Shown piece after piece: positions 25,830-35,148 of a DNA stretch of 64,000 nucleotides. Positions within the stretch are counted from its first letter, which is position 1, and the number at the start of each line of letters is the position of its first letter. Both the position numbers and the translations under genes were made by a program. The stretch comes from Caproiciproducens sp. NJN-50 (GTDB lineage: Bacteria; Bacillota; Clostridia; Oscillospirales; Acutalibacteraceae): NCBI RefSeq assembly GCF_004103755.1, contig NZ_CP035283.1:1426001-1490000 (forward strand), given 5' to 3'. The notes under the pieces were generated by a model, which was given only the letters and a program-made list of their open reading frames with translations, did not search any database and was not told the DNA's origin.

Positions 25830-26165
25830 TCAATACTTGCTCGGCTCCAGCCGTTCCGCCAGAACCTCGATATACATGCCTCGCCCGCGCACATCCTCCG
25901 CGCTGAGAATGCGGAACCGTTCGCCGGAGCAGGCGATATAAAGGGAAGGCCGAACCTCCAAACCGGGGATTTTTCGGAAACGGAACAGGCTCGTCGCCGC
26001 CGACCACGCCGCCCGGTTCGCCCACAATTCGTTCCCGTGGCGGTCTTCCCGGTAGGCACGCACGCTCGCCAGCACCGTATCGGCAGAGGTGACGAAACCG
26101 TCGGCGTCCTTGCTCTGCTCCGTCTGAAGGATGTCGATGAAAGCGCTCATTTTACCGAAGCTCAC
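25830..26165 (-). CDS. Head closure / head-tail adaptor protein
   Basis: A 111-aa protein matching the SPP1 gp16-like head-closure family: an N-terminal strand with MSAFIDILQTE, a central VRAYREDRHGNELWANRAAW, and IPGLEVRPSLYIAC. The GTG at 26165 follows AAGGTG at good spacing. It lies in the normal connector position. Confidence 0.78.
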   Translation of the reverse strand: MSFGKMSAFIDILQTEQSKDADGFVTSADTVLASVRAYREDRHGNELWANRAAWSAATSLFRFRKIPGLEVRPSLYIACSGERFRILSAEDVRGRGMYIEVLAERLEPSKY

Positions 26166-26168
26166 GGC

Positions 26169-26480
26169 TCACACCTTCCATTCGCGGTCAAGCCGCAGCA
26201 GCGTGTTGACCGTATTCCACACCTGCCCCGCCGCCGGGACGTTGTCGGTGAAGAAGCCCCCAGTGGAGCCGTCCCGGCTTTCATAAAAATGGCTCGCCAG
26301 CATGACGACCGCCTGCTCCGTGGTCGCCGGCATGGGATTGGCGGCGTAGAATCTGTCCTCCAGATGCTGGTATTTCTCGGCATAGGAGGTCGCGGCGGCG
26401 ATGAAGCTTTGGAGCAGGGCGTCATCCTGATCGTGCTCCAGAATCAGATTTTTCTTTACCCGGTCAAGCAGATCCGCCAT
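26169..26480 (-). CDS. Head-tail connector protein (gp6-like)
   Basis: A 103-aa, mostly helical protein of the phage gp6-like DNA-packaging/connector family: MADLLDRVKKNLILEHDQDD, then AVVMLASHFYESRDG and a C-terminal VNTLLRLDREWKV. It extends the portal channel. It is placed directly after the capsid gene as expected. Confidence 0.83.
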   Translation of the reverse strand: MADLLDRVKKNLILEHDQDDALLQSFIAAATSYAEKYQHLEDRFYAANPMPATTEQAVVMLASHFYESRDGSTGGFFTDNVPAAGQVWNTVNTLLRLDREWKV

Positions 26481-26481
26481 A

Positions 26482-27669
26482 TCATGTTGCCGCCTGCTGC
26501 AGCACCTGCACCGCTTCCGGCAGTATCAGCTTTCCGTCCACGCGCTGGGTTGCGATAAAGCCCACCTGCCCGGTGACTGCATACATTTCGATCAGCCGCT
26601 GGAACGTGCGGCCCTGCCGGTCGGCGATCCAGTAATAGCTGAAATCCCCGAACGCCACGGTTTTCGCGTTTGCCGCGATGGCCGGGACGTAGGCGGAGGT
26701 GTAGATCGGCCTGCCCAGAATCGTGTCCGGCGCGGAAGCGGTGATCGCCGGCTGCCAGAGATACTGCCCGTTCTCGTCTTTCAGCTTCCGGATGGCTTTC
26801 ACAGTCGTGTCGCTCGTGACAAATGCCGCCTTCGCGCGGTACGGCGATCGCAGGCTGTAATATAGATCGAGAATTTCATCCAGCGTGACGGCGGTCGCGG
26901 AAGCGGTCGTTTTGCCCACCTGCGCGCCGCCCGTCGCGGCGAAAATGCCGGTGGGCTTTTTCACGCCGTCGCCCACGAAGAACGCTTCCTCCTCTTTTGC
27001 CCCGATGCGCCGGGCAAATTCGTTCGCGATGTAGCTCTCCATCGGGAACACAGAATCGTTGAGCAGCTCTTGGCTGACCTTGATCAGCGTCGCCAGCTTA
27101 TACGCGCCGAGCGTGATCTGGGCGAACGTGTTGTCGCTGGCGGGAATTTCGCCTTCCTCCTCCACCCAGCTGGCGGTACCTTTGGTCGCCACCACCGGAA
27201 TGATGTGGTCACCGCTTGCCGTCTGGATGATCCGGGCGAACTGCCGGAAAATGTTCTGTTCCTCCAGCGCTTCGATGAGGGTGCGCTCGAATTCGTCCGG
27301 CACCAGATACCCGCCGTTTGCGTCCGTGCCGACGCTGAGGGAATTTTCGGCCACCTTTTTCCCACGCAGGGCATTCCAGAAGTTCTTTTTATACTCGGCG
27401 GACGCTTTGCCGGACGGGGCCGCCGCGCCGCCGGGGTTCGCCGTCAGCGGCTGGCTGGTGGGGGCAGACAGCTCCCGGTCAAGGGCTTCCTGCCGTTCCA
27501 GACGCTCGACCTCCCTGCCCAGCGCGATCACGTCGGCCTCCATTTTGTCATAGACGGCGGCGTCCTCCGCCGATACCATGCCGTCCGCGCCGCGCTTGCT
27601 GTCGAGGAAAGCCTTGGCGGCGTCCCATGCCTTGGCGCGTTTCTCACGCAGTTCCAGAATTGTGCTCAT
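26482..27669 (-). CDS. Major capsid protein, HK97 fold
   Basis: A 395-aa protein. Residues 1-100 are a coiled-coil-rich, charged scaffolding delta domain that the adjacent protease would remove. The capsid fold follows: NGGYLVPDEFERTLIEAL, then DHIIPVVATKGTASWVEEEGEIPASD and VSQELLNDSVFPMESYI, all hallmark HK97-family segments. Confidence 0.93.
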   Translation of the reverse strand: MSTILELREKRAKAWDAAKAFLDSKRGADGMVSAEDAAVYDKMEADVIALGREVERLERQEALDRELSAPTSQPLTANPGGAAAPSGKASAEYKKNFWNALRGKKVAENSLSVGTDANGGYLVPDEFERTLIEALEEQNIFRQFARIIQTASGDHIIPVVATKGTASWVEEEGEIPASDNTFAQITLGAYKLATLIKVSQELLNDSVFPMESYIANEFARRIGAKEEEAFFVGDGVKKPTGIFAATGGAQVGKTTASATAVTLDEILDLYYSLRSPYRAKAAFVTSDTTVKAIRKLKDENGQYLWQPAITASAPDTILGRPIYTSAYVPAIAANAKTVAFGDFSYYWIADRQGRTFQRLIEMYAVTGQVGFIATQRVDGKLILPEAVQVLQQAAT

Positions 27670-27682
27670 ACATTTCCTCCTG

Positions 27683-28363
27683 TCAGCGTTTGATTGATTT
27701 GAGCCGCCGTTCCAGCTGGTCGGCGGGCACGCGGGGGTTTCTTGCCGGGATTTTATTTAAGAGCGACGCGGTGACCGCCATGCGGGAAAAAATCTGGCCG
27801 TCTGATATGTCCTGCGGCGTGCTTTCCGAAAACAGGATGCCGTCCGCGAAGCGGAGCTCTACCGCTTTTTTGGCGTTCATCCATGTTTCGTCGTTCATCA
27901 TGTGTGAAATCACGGCGCGCGTCTGCCCGGATTTTGCCTCATAGGCGTTGATGATGGACTCCTTGACCTCGTCGAGCATCGCCTTGGCCCGGAGCATCTC
28001 GTCGCCGTCCCCGATGGCGATGGTGGCGGGGTTGTGGATCATCATGCAGGACACCGGCGACATAAGCACCTGATCACCTGACATGGCCACAACCGAGGCC
28101 GCCGACGCCGCGATGCCGTCGATTTTGACGGTCACCTTGCCGGGATACTCTTTGAGCATATTGTAAATCTGCGCCGCCGCGAACACGTCGCCGCCGGGGC
28201 TGTTGATCCAGACGGTGATGTCGCCGGAGCCGGAAAGCAGATCGTCCTTAAACAGCTTCGGCGTGACCTCGTCGCCCCACCACGTTTCGTCAGAGATTGC
28301 GCCATCCAAGTACAGGGTACGTTCTTCACCATCGTTCTGAATGAAGTTCCAGAACTTCCTCAT
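27683..28363 (-). CDS. ClpP-like head maturation protease
   Basis: A 226-aa serine peptidase of the ClpP/crotonase fold. Ser87 (AASAAS) and His110 (MMIHNP) are the visible catalytic residues, and NSPGGDV (about 54-60) forms the oxyanion region. It processes the capsid delta domain during head assembly. I chose the ATG at 28363 (GAGGGGG 7 nt upstream), which overlaps the portal stop as ATGA. Confidence 0.9.
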   Translation of the reverse strand: MRKFWNFIQNDGEERTLYLDGAISDETWWGDEVTPKLFKDDLLSGSGDITVWINSPGGDVFAAAQIYNMLKEYPGKVTVKIDGIAASAASVVAMSGDQVLMSPVSCMMIHNPATIAIGDGDEMLRAKAMLDEVKESIINAYEAKSGQTRAVISHMMNDETWMNAKKAVELRFADGILFSESTPQDISDGQIFSRMAVTASLLNKIPARNPRVPADQLERRLKSIKR

Positions 28364-29601
28364 TTGCCGGCCCCCTCGTTTTTCTTGTATGCCGCGCCCG
28401 CGTCGGACAGCCGCACCATGTTGCCGTTGACCAGATACAGGTCGCCGCCGTCCTCCGGCGGGATCTCGTTCATGTTTTCCAGCCGCCGGATATCGTTCGC
28501 CGACAGCCAGCCGTTCTGCCGCCCGATGGCGTACCCGTTCATGCGGGTCGCGTAATCGCCGCGCAGCAGACCATCGAGGTTGAATTTTATGACCAGTGCC
28601 GCCTTTTCGGAGGGAAGCAGCAGCGACTGGTGCATGGCCTGCTCCCACCGCACCACCCACGGGTCGAGCGTGTATTTCACGAATTCCATCGACTGCTGCT
28701 CGATGTTGGAAAAGCTGGACTTTTCCAGGTCGCCGACCATGTGGGGCGGGATACGGAAAATGCGGGCGATCTCGCCCAGCTGGAATTTGCGCGTTTCCAG
28801 AAACTGTGCTTCCTCCGGCGGCACCGAAATCGCGTGGAACTTAAGCCCTTCCTCCAACACGGCGATGCGGTGCGACCGGCTTCCGCCCTTATAAAGCGTT
28901 TCCCACGCCGCGCGGATCTGGTCGGGATTTTTGAGTGTCCCCGGGTGCTCGAGGATACCGCCGGGGTTCGCGTTGTTGGCGAAAAAGGAGGCTCCGTAAT
29001 CCTCGGTGGCGATCGCCATGCCCACGGCGTTTTTGGTAAGGGCGATGGGCGAGTAGCCGACCAGTCCGTCAAAGCTGAGGCCGGGGATGTGCAGGACGTC
29101 GTCCTTGGAGAGAGTGACGCCGCCGCTTTTCCCATTGGGGCGGCTTTCGTCCGCGTTCCGCCAGTAGGTGTAGTAAATCTGCCCGTCCGGGCCGCGCCAG
29201 ACATCCGTTTTGTTCGGGAGCAGAGGATAGAGCGCCAGCACGCGCCCGCCGCCGTCCCGGATGATCTGGGCATATGCGTTCCCCCACAGGAGCAGGTGGC
29301 TCATAAGCGTCTCCCGGAATACGAAGCTGGTCATCTCCGGGTTCGGCGCGTTATGCAAAAGATTATACAGATAATGCCCTGGCAGCAGCTTGGTGCCGTT
29401 TTCCTCGTAGCGATACACATGAAGCGGCAGGCTCGCGATGGCCTCGGAGATCACCCGGACGCAGGCGTACACCGCCGCGTTCTGCATGGCGGTGTTTTCG
29501 TTGACAAAGGGGCCGGAGGTGGAGCTGCCCCAGAAGAAACTTTTCGAGGTGGAGAGGCTGTTTTGGGGATTTTCTTTCTTTTTCCGGGAGAAAAAGCCCA
29601 T
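28360..29601 (-). CDS. HK97-family portal protein
   Basis: A protein of about 413 aa. NTAMQNAAVYACVRVISEAI and LLHNAPNPEMTSFVFRETLM are standard portal motifs, as is the later SFSNIEQQSMEFVKYTLDPWV. It forms the dodecameric ring for DNA entry. The ATG at 29601 overlaps the terminase stop (TGATG). A GTG at 29610 is an alternative with a GGAGAGG site. Confidence 0.92.
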   Translation of the reverse strand: MGFFSRKKKENPQNSLSTSKSFFWGSSTSGPFVNENTAMQNAAVYACVRVISEAIASLPLHVYRYEENGTKLLPGHYLYNLLHNAPNPEMTSFVFRETLMSHLLLWGNAYAQIIRDGGGRVLALYPLLPNKTDVWRGPDGQIYYTYWRNADESRPNGKSGGVTLSKDDVLHIPGLSFDGLVGYSPIALTKNAVGMAIATEDYGASFFANNANPGGILEHPGTLKNPDQIRAAWETLYKGGSRSHRIAVLEEGLKFHAISVPPEEAQFLETRKFQLGEIARIFRIPPHMVGDLEKSSFSNIEQQSMEFVKYTLDPWVVRWEQAMHQSLLLPSEKAALVIKFNLDGLLRGDYATRMNGYAIGRQNGWLSANDIRRLENMNEIPPEDGGDLYLVNGNMVRLSDAGAAYKKNEGAGK

Positions 29602-31232
29602 CACTGCCACCCGTCCTCTCCGTAGATCAGCAGGCTGTGCGTGTCGTATACGCTGCCGGGCAGCGCGCCCTCGTTGCGGATGGCCCGGTCAAGCGCCATG
29701 ATGAGCGCCACCACGCCGTCGATGCGCTCGGTCGCTTTCTGCTTGTTGGGCTTGATGTTGCCGGCGGCGTCGGTGCTGACGCAGAGGTTATCCGCCATCC
29801 AGCGCAGGGGCGGGTTCCCAGCGTGGGCAATTTTCTGTTCCAGCGTCAGGCGCATCAGCTCTTTTGTCGCCGGGGACATATCCTTAAAGCCCTGCCCGAA
29901 CGGCACGACAGTAAAGCCCATGCCCTCCAGATTCTGCGTGAGCTCCCACGCGCCCCAGCGGTCAAAGGCGATTTCCTTGATGTTGTATTTTTTCCCGAGC
30001 TCCCCGATAAACTGCTCCACGAAGGAATAGTGGATCACGTCGCCCTCGGTGGTCTGCAGGAAGCCCTGCGCTTTCCACAGATCGTAGGGAACGTGATCGC
30101 GCCTGACGCGGGTTTCGAGCGACTCCTCCGGTATCCAGAAAAACGGCAGGATGATGTATTTATCCTCTTCGTCCTCTGGCGGGAACACCAGCACGAACGC
30201 GGTGATATCCGTGGTGCTGGACAAATCCAATCCCCCGTAGCAGATGCGTTTTTCCAGCGATTTCGGGTCGAACCGGAAGGAGCAGGCGTCCCATTTCTCC
30301 ATGTTCATCCAGCGGACGGACTGTTTTACCCACTGGTTGAGCCGCAGCTGGCGGAAAATGTTCTCGTTGACCGGGTTCTGCTTCGCGTCCTCAAAGGACT
30401 GACGCATGGTTTCCATCGTCACCGTGATGCCAAGGGAGGGGTTTACCCTGCGCCACACTTCTTCGGATGTCCAGTCCTCTTCGTCGGCGGCGGAGTAGAT
30501 CACCGGATAGAAGGTCGTGTCGATCCGCTTGCCGCGCAGGACGTCCTCGGCTTTCTGGTGCATCTCCCAGCAAATGGAGTTGCGGTCGACGCCGGCGGTG
30601 GTGATGATAAAATGCAGCGGCTGCTCGCGCGCGTCGCCGGAGCCTTTCGTCATGACGTCGAACAGCTGCCGGTTCGGCTGGGCGTGGAGCTCGTCGAAGA
30701 TCACGCCGTGGGCGTTGAGGCCGTGCTTGGTATACGCGTCGGCGGAAAGCACCTGGTAAAAGCTGTCGAGCGGCGTGAAGGTCAGGCGCTTTTGCCCGAG
30801 GTTCAGCTTCATCAGCCGCTTCAGCTGCGGAAACTGGTCGACCATTTCCACGGCGACGTCGAACACGATGCTCGCCTGGCTGCGGTCGGACGCGCAGCCG
30901 TAGATCTCGCCGCCGTGCTCCAGGTCGGCGCAGGTGAGCAGCAGCGCGACCGCCGCCGCAAGCTCTGATTTGCCCTGCTTTTTTGGAATCTCCACATACG
31001 CGGTTTTGAACTGGCGGCATTCGTCAAATTTGCGGACGATGCCGAATAGGTCGCGGATGATTTGCTCCTGCCAGTCGATGAGCTCGAACGGCTCGCCATA
31101 CCAGCGCCCCTTGGTGTGCCGCAGGTTGTTGACGAAATACACCGCCGCGTCCGCGAAACGCTCCTTATATACCGAACCCGCCGCCTTGAAGCGGGACGGT
31201 TTGTAGTTTTTCAGCCTTCGGAACTCCTCCAC
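29601..31232 (-). CDS. Terminase large subunit
   Basis: A protein of about 543 aa that pumps and cuts phage DNA. The ATPase Walker A-like motif is PKKQGKS (about 83-89), Walker B GVIFDE (about 176-181). The C-terminal nuclease begins with GGLDLSSTTD, carrying a metal-binding aspartate. I chose GTG at 31232 with GGAGG 7 nt upstream; GTG 31238 is also possible. A hairpin with a T-run lies only about 20 nt upstream on the same strand, and an antisense cargo gene follows, so how this gene is transcribed is unclear. Confidence 0.9.
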   Translation of the reverse strand: MEEFRRLKNYKPSRFKAAGSVYKERFADAAVYFVNNLRHTKGRWYGEPFELIDWQEQIIRDLFGIVRKFDECRQFKTAYVEIPKKQGKSELAAAVALLLTCADLEHGGEIYGCASDRSQASIVFDVAVEMVDQFPQLKRLMKLNLGQKRLTFTPLDSFYQVLSADAYTKHGLNAHGVIFDELHAQPNRQLFDVMTKGSGDAREQPLHFIITTAGVDRNSICWEMHQKAEDVLRGKRIDTTFYPVIYSAADEEDWTSEEVWRRVNPSLGITVTMETMRQSFEDAKQNPVNENIFRQLRLNQWVKQSVRWMNMEKWDACSFRFDPKSLEKRICYGGLDLSSTTDITAFVLVFPPEDEEDKYIILPFFWIPEESLETRVRRDHVPYDLWKAQGFLQTTEGDVIHYSFVEQFIGELGKKYNIKEIAFDRWGAWELTQNLEGMGFTVVPFGQGFKDMSPATKELMRLTLEQKIAHAGNPPLRWMADNLCVSTDAAGNIKPNKQKATERIDGVVALIMALDRAIRNEGALPGSVYDTHSLLIYGEDGWQ

Positions 31233-31249
31233 CCGCACCGCCTCCGGAT

Positions 31250-31278
31250 AAAAAATGGGAGTCCTTCTCGGGGCTCCC
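31250..31278 (-). terminator. Hairpin with T-run just upstream of terL
   Basis: On the minus strand GGGAG-C-CC pairs with GG-A-CTCCC around a CGAGAA loop and is followed by six T residues. It would stop minus-strand transcription coming from the cargo junction before it reaches terL. Confidence 0.65.
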
Positions 31279-31474
31279 GGCAGACTGTTTCCATTTTATG
31301 CGGCGCTTTTTCCCATTAGCACGCCGGACAGACTGTAAAAATACAAATTTTGATAGACAAGCCGGCGATTTCTGGGTAGTGGGTAGGATGAAATGGACAT
31401 AAACGACTTGAGCAGTCTATTTTCTAAAACAGCCATGATTGGTAAGCATAAGCGCGAAAAATTTTTAATTAAAA

Positions 31475-31503
31475 TAGACATGATTGTCGAATTGTGGTAA
31501 AAT
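31475..31503 (+). promoter_or_regulatory. Promoter of the AT-rich cargo gene
   Basis: TAGACA and TAAAAT are spaced 17 nt apart, 89 nt before the chosen start. This gives the cargo gene its own promoter on the strand opposite to phage structural genes. Confidence 0.55.
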
Positions 31504-31592
31504 AATATTAAATGTGAAATTTAAATGATTCATATTAGTGACAAGCTCTTGTAGAAATAATAGGAATGCATGAAGCAAAGGAGATATACTTA

Positions 31593-33206
31593 ATGCCGAT
31601 GTATTTGAAGAAAGATACTATTCGGTTAATAGAAGCTAGTGTAGACTCCATCAGCATGGCTGTCACTTCGCTTGGCTTACCACAAAGATATGAGCTTCGT
31701 GAATCTTCATCCGAAAACGCCATTGCTGTTGGGCTTGCAGGTGTTTCGGTTGAACTCGCTATGAGTTCAATTATTGTACAAGCGCAAGGAGAGCAATCAT
31801 TGCATCTCCCTTCAGGGTACTATAAAACAGGAACACATATTGTTGATAATTTTAGAGCTCTTATCACTTCTCAAATCCCCAAAATGCTTTTTTTGACACA
31901 AGGCATTAAAAATCCAGCAGAGCATATTTCAAAGATACTGAAATATACTCCAAAATTTAAATTGCTCACCAAATCTAGAGCCGGGGGATTACACGCGGGC
32001 AAAGGACCATCAAGAGATGTATGTATCGCCTGTGTAAATGACGTTATCAACTTTATAAATCTTTTAGGTGAGTCTTCTAGAATTAAGCCATATACAGAAA
32101 CAGTTCCTCGCATTATTGCAATGCCCAAAAGTTATGATTTGATTATTGATGACCTAATAGGGAAAATGGATAAATCTACATCAGATATTGATAAGGCAAA
32201 TATGCTTTCATCTATTTATCTTGTAATCCCAGAACTGCCAGAAGAAGAACCAGAATGGGTTCAAGCCTTTGACAGATTGATGATATCGCCTAAAGAAACC
32301 GATATTTCATTCTTGCTTGATACCCTTCAGAACTCAAAGTACGCTTCTCTTATTAAAGTCGCAAAATCAGCAGATGCTTTACCCGTAACTGTACAAAAGG
32401 GGAATCCTAACGCACTTCCTATTGAGCCGCAATACCTAAAAAAATCCTTTTCAGATATACGCGATCGTTGGTATGCTGATAGAGGGACGGCCAATGGACG
32501 GTTAGATCAAAAGCAGTTTGATCCGCCGCCAATTGAATCTGTTTATGAAATATTTTCATTGCAGTTCCATGTGCTGCAAATTACCAGGAGCGAAGATGAA
32601 TTGCTTACTGCCACGGACACATGGCCTCTTGTCGCTGCAAGTTTATCTTACCCCGGTACTTTAGGCCCGTATTGGTACTTTGTAAGGAAGACATCTGATT
32701 GGGGACAAATGGAAGCTTACATAAATAGAGCCGTAAAATATGGTGGACAATCGTTACGAACAGGATTCAAAGAATTCAAACCTTGGTTTGATGCGTTAAG
32801 AAAAGGGAAAGCACTACCTAAAACGGAAGAGCATGTCATTAAGTTGCTCAGTGAATATGAAGAAACCAGCAATAAACGAAAAGCGCTTACAAAACTGAGT
32901 GAGAAAAACGAGAAGAAAGATAAAGCTTTATGTGAAAATGCAAAATCCGACTTGGCGCAAGTATATGGCGAAGAGAAGTCTATCGGCGAAATACTTATCA
33001 AGTTAGCTGAAAATAAATACGCTTTTAATAACGATGGTAGTAGATCTTATTGGGCACGAGTTTTGTGCGAAGCCGCATCAGAGATGGAGGACTCTCAAGG
33101 TCTTTTGGCAATTCTTAAATCTCAAGAATTATCTGTAGCGCATAGTGCAGCACGTAAAGCATTGAGGATGATAGACTTTATTAACTTTGGCCCCAAAATT
33201 GAATGA
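31593..33206 (+). CDS. Unknown 537-aa protein, AT-rich prophage cargo
   Basis: I do not recognise a family. It is soluble, with no signal peptide or membrane helix. The N-terminal 100 residues look helical (IRLIEASVDSISMAV, then SSENAIAVGLAGVSVELAMS), somewhat like the start of HEPN-like proteins, but no R-x4-H motif is seen. The middle has HVLQITRSEDELLTATDTWP and YPGTLGPYWYFVRK. Residues 420-460 are very rich in Lys and Glu. Base composition is much more AT-rich than the flanking packaging genes. The ATG at 31593 has AAAGGAG upstream. Position and orientation suggest an acquired accessory gene, perhaps defence. Confidence 0.7.
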   Translation: MPMYLKKDTIRLIEASVDSISMAVTSLGLPQRYELRESSSENAIAVGLAGVSVELAMSSIIVQAQGEQSLHLPSGYYKTGTHIVDNFRALITSQIPKMLFLTQGIKNPAEHISKILKYTPKFKLLTKSRAGGLHAGKGPSRDVCIACVNDVINFINLLGESSRIKPYTETVPRIIAMPKSYDLIIDDLIGKMDKSTSDIDKANMLSSIYLVIPELPEEEPEWVQAFDRLMISPKETDISFLLDTLQNSKYASLIKVAKSADALPVTVQKGNPNALPIEPQYLKKSFSDIRDRWYADRGTANGRLDQKQFDPPPIESVYEIFSLQFHVLQITRSEDELLTATDTWPLVAASLSYPGTLGPYWYFVRKTSDWGQMEAYINRAVKYGGQSLRTGFKEFKPWFDALRKGKALPKTEEHVIKLLSEYEETSNKRKALTKLSEKNEKKDKALCENAKSDLAQVYGEEKSIGEILIKLAENKYAFNNDGSRSYWARVLCEAASEMEDSQGLLAILKSQELSVAHSAARKALRMIDFINFGPKIE

Positions 33207-33315
33207 ACTGTCATTAGAAGTTTTTAATTTGTTTTGATCCTCTTGCTTTGGCAAAAATGAATTGGATATATGAAATGCTTGATTCGATGAAATTAATGCA
33301 GATTTTCAAGTTATG

Positions 33316-33564
33316 CTATCGTATTTTCTTGGTGAACGCGCCGGCAATCCGGAACCGGTCAATACCGGGGATGAGGCTCAGCGTGGAGCCGCAGTCCCAT
33401 TTGCAGAGGAGGTTCCCGGCGTCGTCCACGCCGCGAACCGTGGCGCGGTCACCCGGCTTTAGCATGCTGTAGGGGTCATCCATCGTGATCAGTTCCACCC
33501 GTGTCCCAGCGGGGTATTCCCGCCGGAGGCGTTCGACCGTTTCCTTGGAAGGAAAGTTATTCAT
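33316..33564 (-). CDS. DUF4314 protein
   Basis: An 82-aa protein: FPSKETVERLRREYPAGTRV, then DDPYSMLKPGDRATVRGVDD and CKWDCGSTLSLIPGIDRF, the compact DUF4314 pattern seen in Clostridia phages and plasmids. Function unknown. It overlaps the preceding gene by 8 bp. The last ten residues (IAGAFTKKIR) lie at the junction with the AT-rich cargo and may not be original. Confidence 0.8.
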   Translation of the reverse strand: MNNFPSKETVERLRREYPAGTRVELITMDDPYSMLKPGDRATVRGVDDAGNLLCKWDCGSTLSLIPGIDRFRIAGAFTKKIR

Positions 33565-34378
33565 GCGCGGCACCTGCTTCCCCGATGCTGTCTGCACCAG
33601 TATCGGCGGGGGCGGCTTCCTCTACCACCGGGGCGGGTACCGTCCCAATGATTTCCGTGCCCGCGTCCGTGCCGCCAACGGCCTCGCTCGCGGCCTTTTT
33701 CTCCGGCGCGCCGTACCGCCACGCGGCATTTCCGGTAAGATTCTGGAGCAGGAATTTTCGGGCCAATTTGAAATCGTTGCCCACCATGCCGAGCCCGATG
33801 AGCCACACCCGCATGGCGAAGCGCGGGTTCTCAAATTCGTCCCTCGCCTTCGCGGTCACGCGCTTTTTCTCTTTCGCCGTTTTGCACAGGGCGGCGATAA
33901 ACTGCGCGCAGGCCTTTGCCGTGTCACCGTCGAGGCCGTTTGAGAACCAAGGAAAGCGGAGGGTGTCCCCGGCCGATTCAATGGGCAGGTCATCCGCGCC
34001 GAGGGCTATTTTGATGAGCGCGGCTTTGCTCTCCACCAGCTTTTTCAGGTTTTCCAGCTTTTCCGGCGTGAAGCCGTCCGCTGGCATTTCAATAGCGAGG
34101 CGGTCGGGCGCTTCCGGCACTTCGGTGACCACCGGTTCATCCGCGCAGGAAGTTTCAGCGTCTATTTCGGCTGCAAACCCGCGCCCGGCAAGAGCGTCCC
34201 AAAGGGCGTCGTTGCGCTCGCCGCTGACCGTTCCATTTTTGTCCACTGTGTAGCCGCCGACAGCGTAGGCGAAGCTGGGCGCTCCGAGGTAGTTCATCGG
34301 AGCGTTTAGGATTTCGCTGATTGCGGCCACCAGCCTTTTGCGGTCTGTTCCTGTTACGTTAAAATTGAATTTCTGCAT
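33557..34378 (-). CDS. Conserved phage/plasmid protein, function unknown
   Basis: A 273-aa protein. The N-terminus MQKFNFNVTGTDRKRLVAAI, with a conserved FAYAVGGYTVDKNGTV, resembles proteins common in Clostridia mobile elements that are often loosely labelled virulence-related, with no proven role. The middle is helical and charged. The last 60 residues are Ala, Pro and acidic rich, likely disordered. It lies in the early packaging region upstream of DUF4314. Confidence 0.65.
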   Translation of the reverse strand: MQKFNFNVTGTDRKRLVAAISEILNAPMNYLGAPSFAYAVGGYTVDKNGTVSGERNDALWDALAGRGFAAEIDAETSCADEPVVTEVPEAPDRLAIEMPADGFTPEKLENLKKLVESKAALIKIALGADDLPIESAGDTLRFPWFSNGLDGDTAKACAQFIAALCKTAKEKKRVTAKARDEFENPRFAMRVWLIGLGMVGNDFKLARKFLLQNLTGNAAWRYGAPEKKAASEAVGGTDAGTEIIGTVPAPVVEEAAPADTGADSIGEAGAAHE

Positions 34379-34622
34379 GGTAATGCCTCCTGAAGAAGTG
34401 ATTTTCGCCTTTCGGCAGTACCATTAATCACTCTTTTCAGCTGTAATAGCAAGTCACAAATCATGGACATTAATAAGGCTTTGTGGTAGGCATAACCATG
34501 CTCTACTAATAAAATTTAACGTTCTGACACCGAGCTATTGCGGTTTTTATGGTATAATAAAAACATAATAAATTGTCTGTTAGGTCAATTTACACAGCCT
34601 TTTTACATTCATGAGGAGAACA

Positions 34623-35090
34623 ATGAAATTAAGAAAATATAAACAAACGGACTGTGCAGAGATGGCAGCACTTTTTTACGATACGGTCCATTCGGTAAAT
34701 TCAAAAGATTATACAGAACCACAACTTTATGCGTGGGCTACTGGAAACATAGCTATTTCCGCCTGGAATGCATCTTTTTTGGAACATCATACAGTTATTG
34801 CGGAAGACGCAAGTGTCATTGTCGGCTTCGGGGATATGGATGATAACGGTTATCTTGACAGGTTGTATGTACATAAAGATTATCAAAACAGAGGGATAGC
34901 ATCCGCTATCATAAATGAACTTGAAAAACAGGCTTTTCTCCGTGGCGTTTTCCGTTTTTCTACCCACGCATCTATCACTGCCAAACCATTTTTTGAGAAG
35001 CAAGGATATAAAACTTTAAGTGAAAATATAGTTATACGGCACAACATTAGATTGACGAATTTCATAATGGAGAAAGACTGCGCGAAATAA
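34623..35090 (+). CDS. GNAT family N-acetyltransferase, cargo gene
   Basis: A 155-aa acetyl-CoA-dependent transferase. The acetyl-CoA loop is LYVHKDYQNRGIASAII (about 83-99), followed by the C-terminal FFEKQGYK typical of GNAT proteins. The substrate cannot be told. It is AT-rich, on the strand opposite to its neighbours, has its own AGGAG ribosome site, a TATAAT box at 34553-34558 and its own terminator, so it is an independently transcribed insert. Small GNATs of this kind can be resistance, antitoxin-partner or metabolic genes. Confidence 0.85.
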   Translation: MKLRKYKQTDCAEMAALFYDTVHSVNSKDYTEPQLYAWATGNIAISAWNASFLEHHTVIAEDASVIVGFGDMDDNGYLDRLYVHKDYQNRGIASAIINELEKQAFLRGVFRFSTHASITAKPFFEKQGYKTLSENIVIRHNIRLTNFIMEKDCAK

Positions 35091-35107
35091 TAATGTGTTC
35101 TGCATGA

Positions 35108-35146
35108 ATGACAGCTGAGCAATAACCGCTTAGCTGTCATTTTTTA
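35108..35146 (+). terminator. Terminator of the GNAT gene
   Basis: AATGACAGCT-G-AGC pairs with GCT-T-AGCTGTCATT and is followed by a run of T. It ends right at the stop of the converging methyltransferase gene. Confidence 0.85.
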
Positions 35147-35148
35147 CG

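Noticed and set aside
29637..30968. 443-codon plus-strand frame opposite terL
   Set aside because: Antisense to the terminase and rich in His/Val/Arg in the way typical of reverse-strand shadows.
31296..31481. Possible 61-aa minus-strand gene in the cargo-terL junction
   Set aside because: It runs into the terL-side hairpin and has no family resemblance. It is more likely junction sequence.
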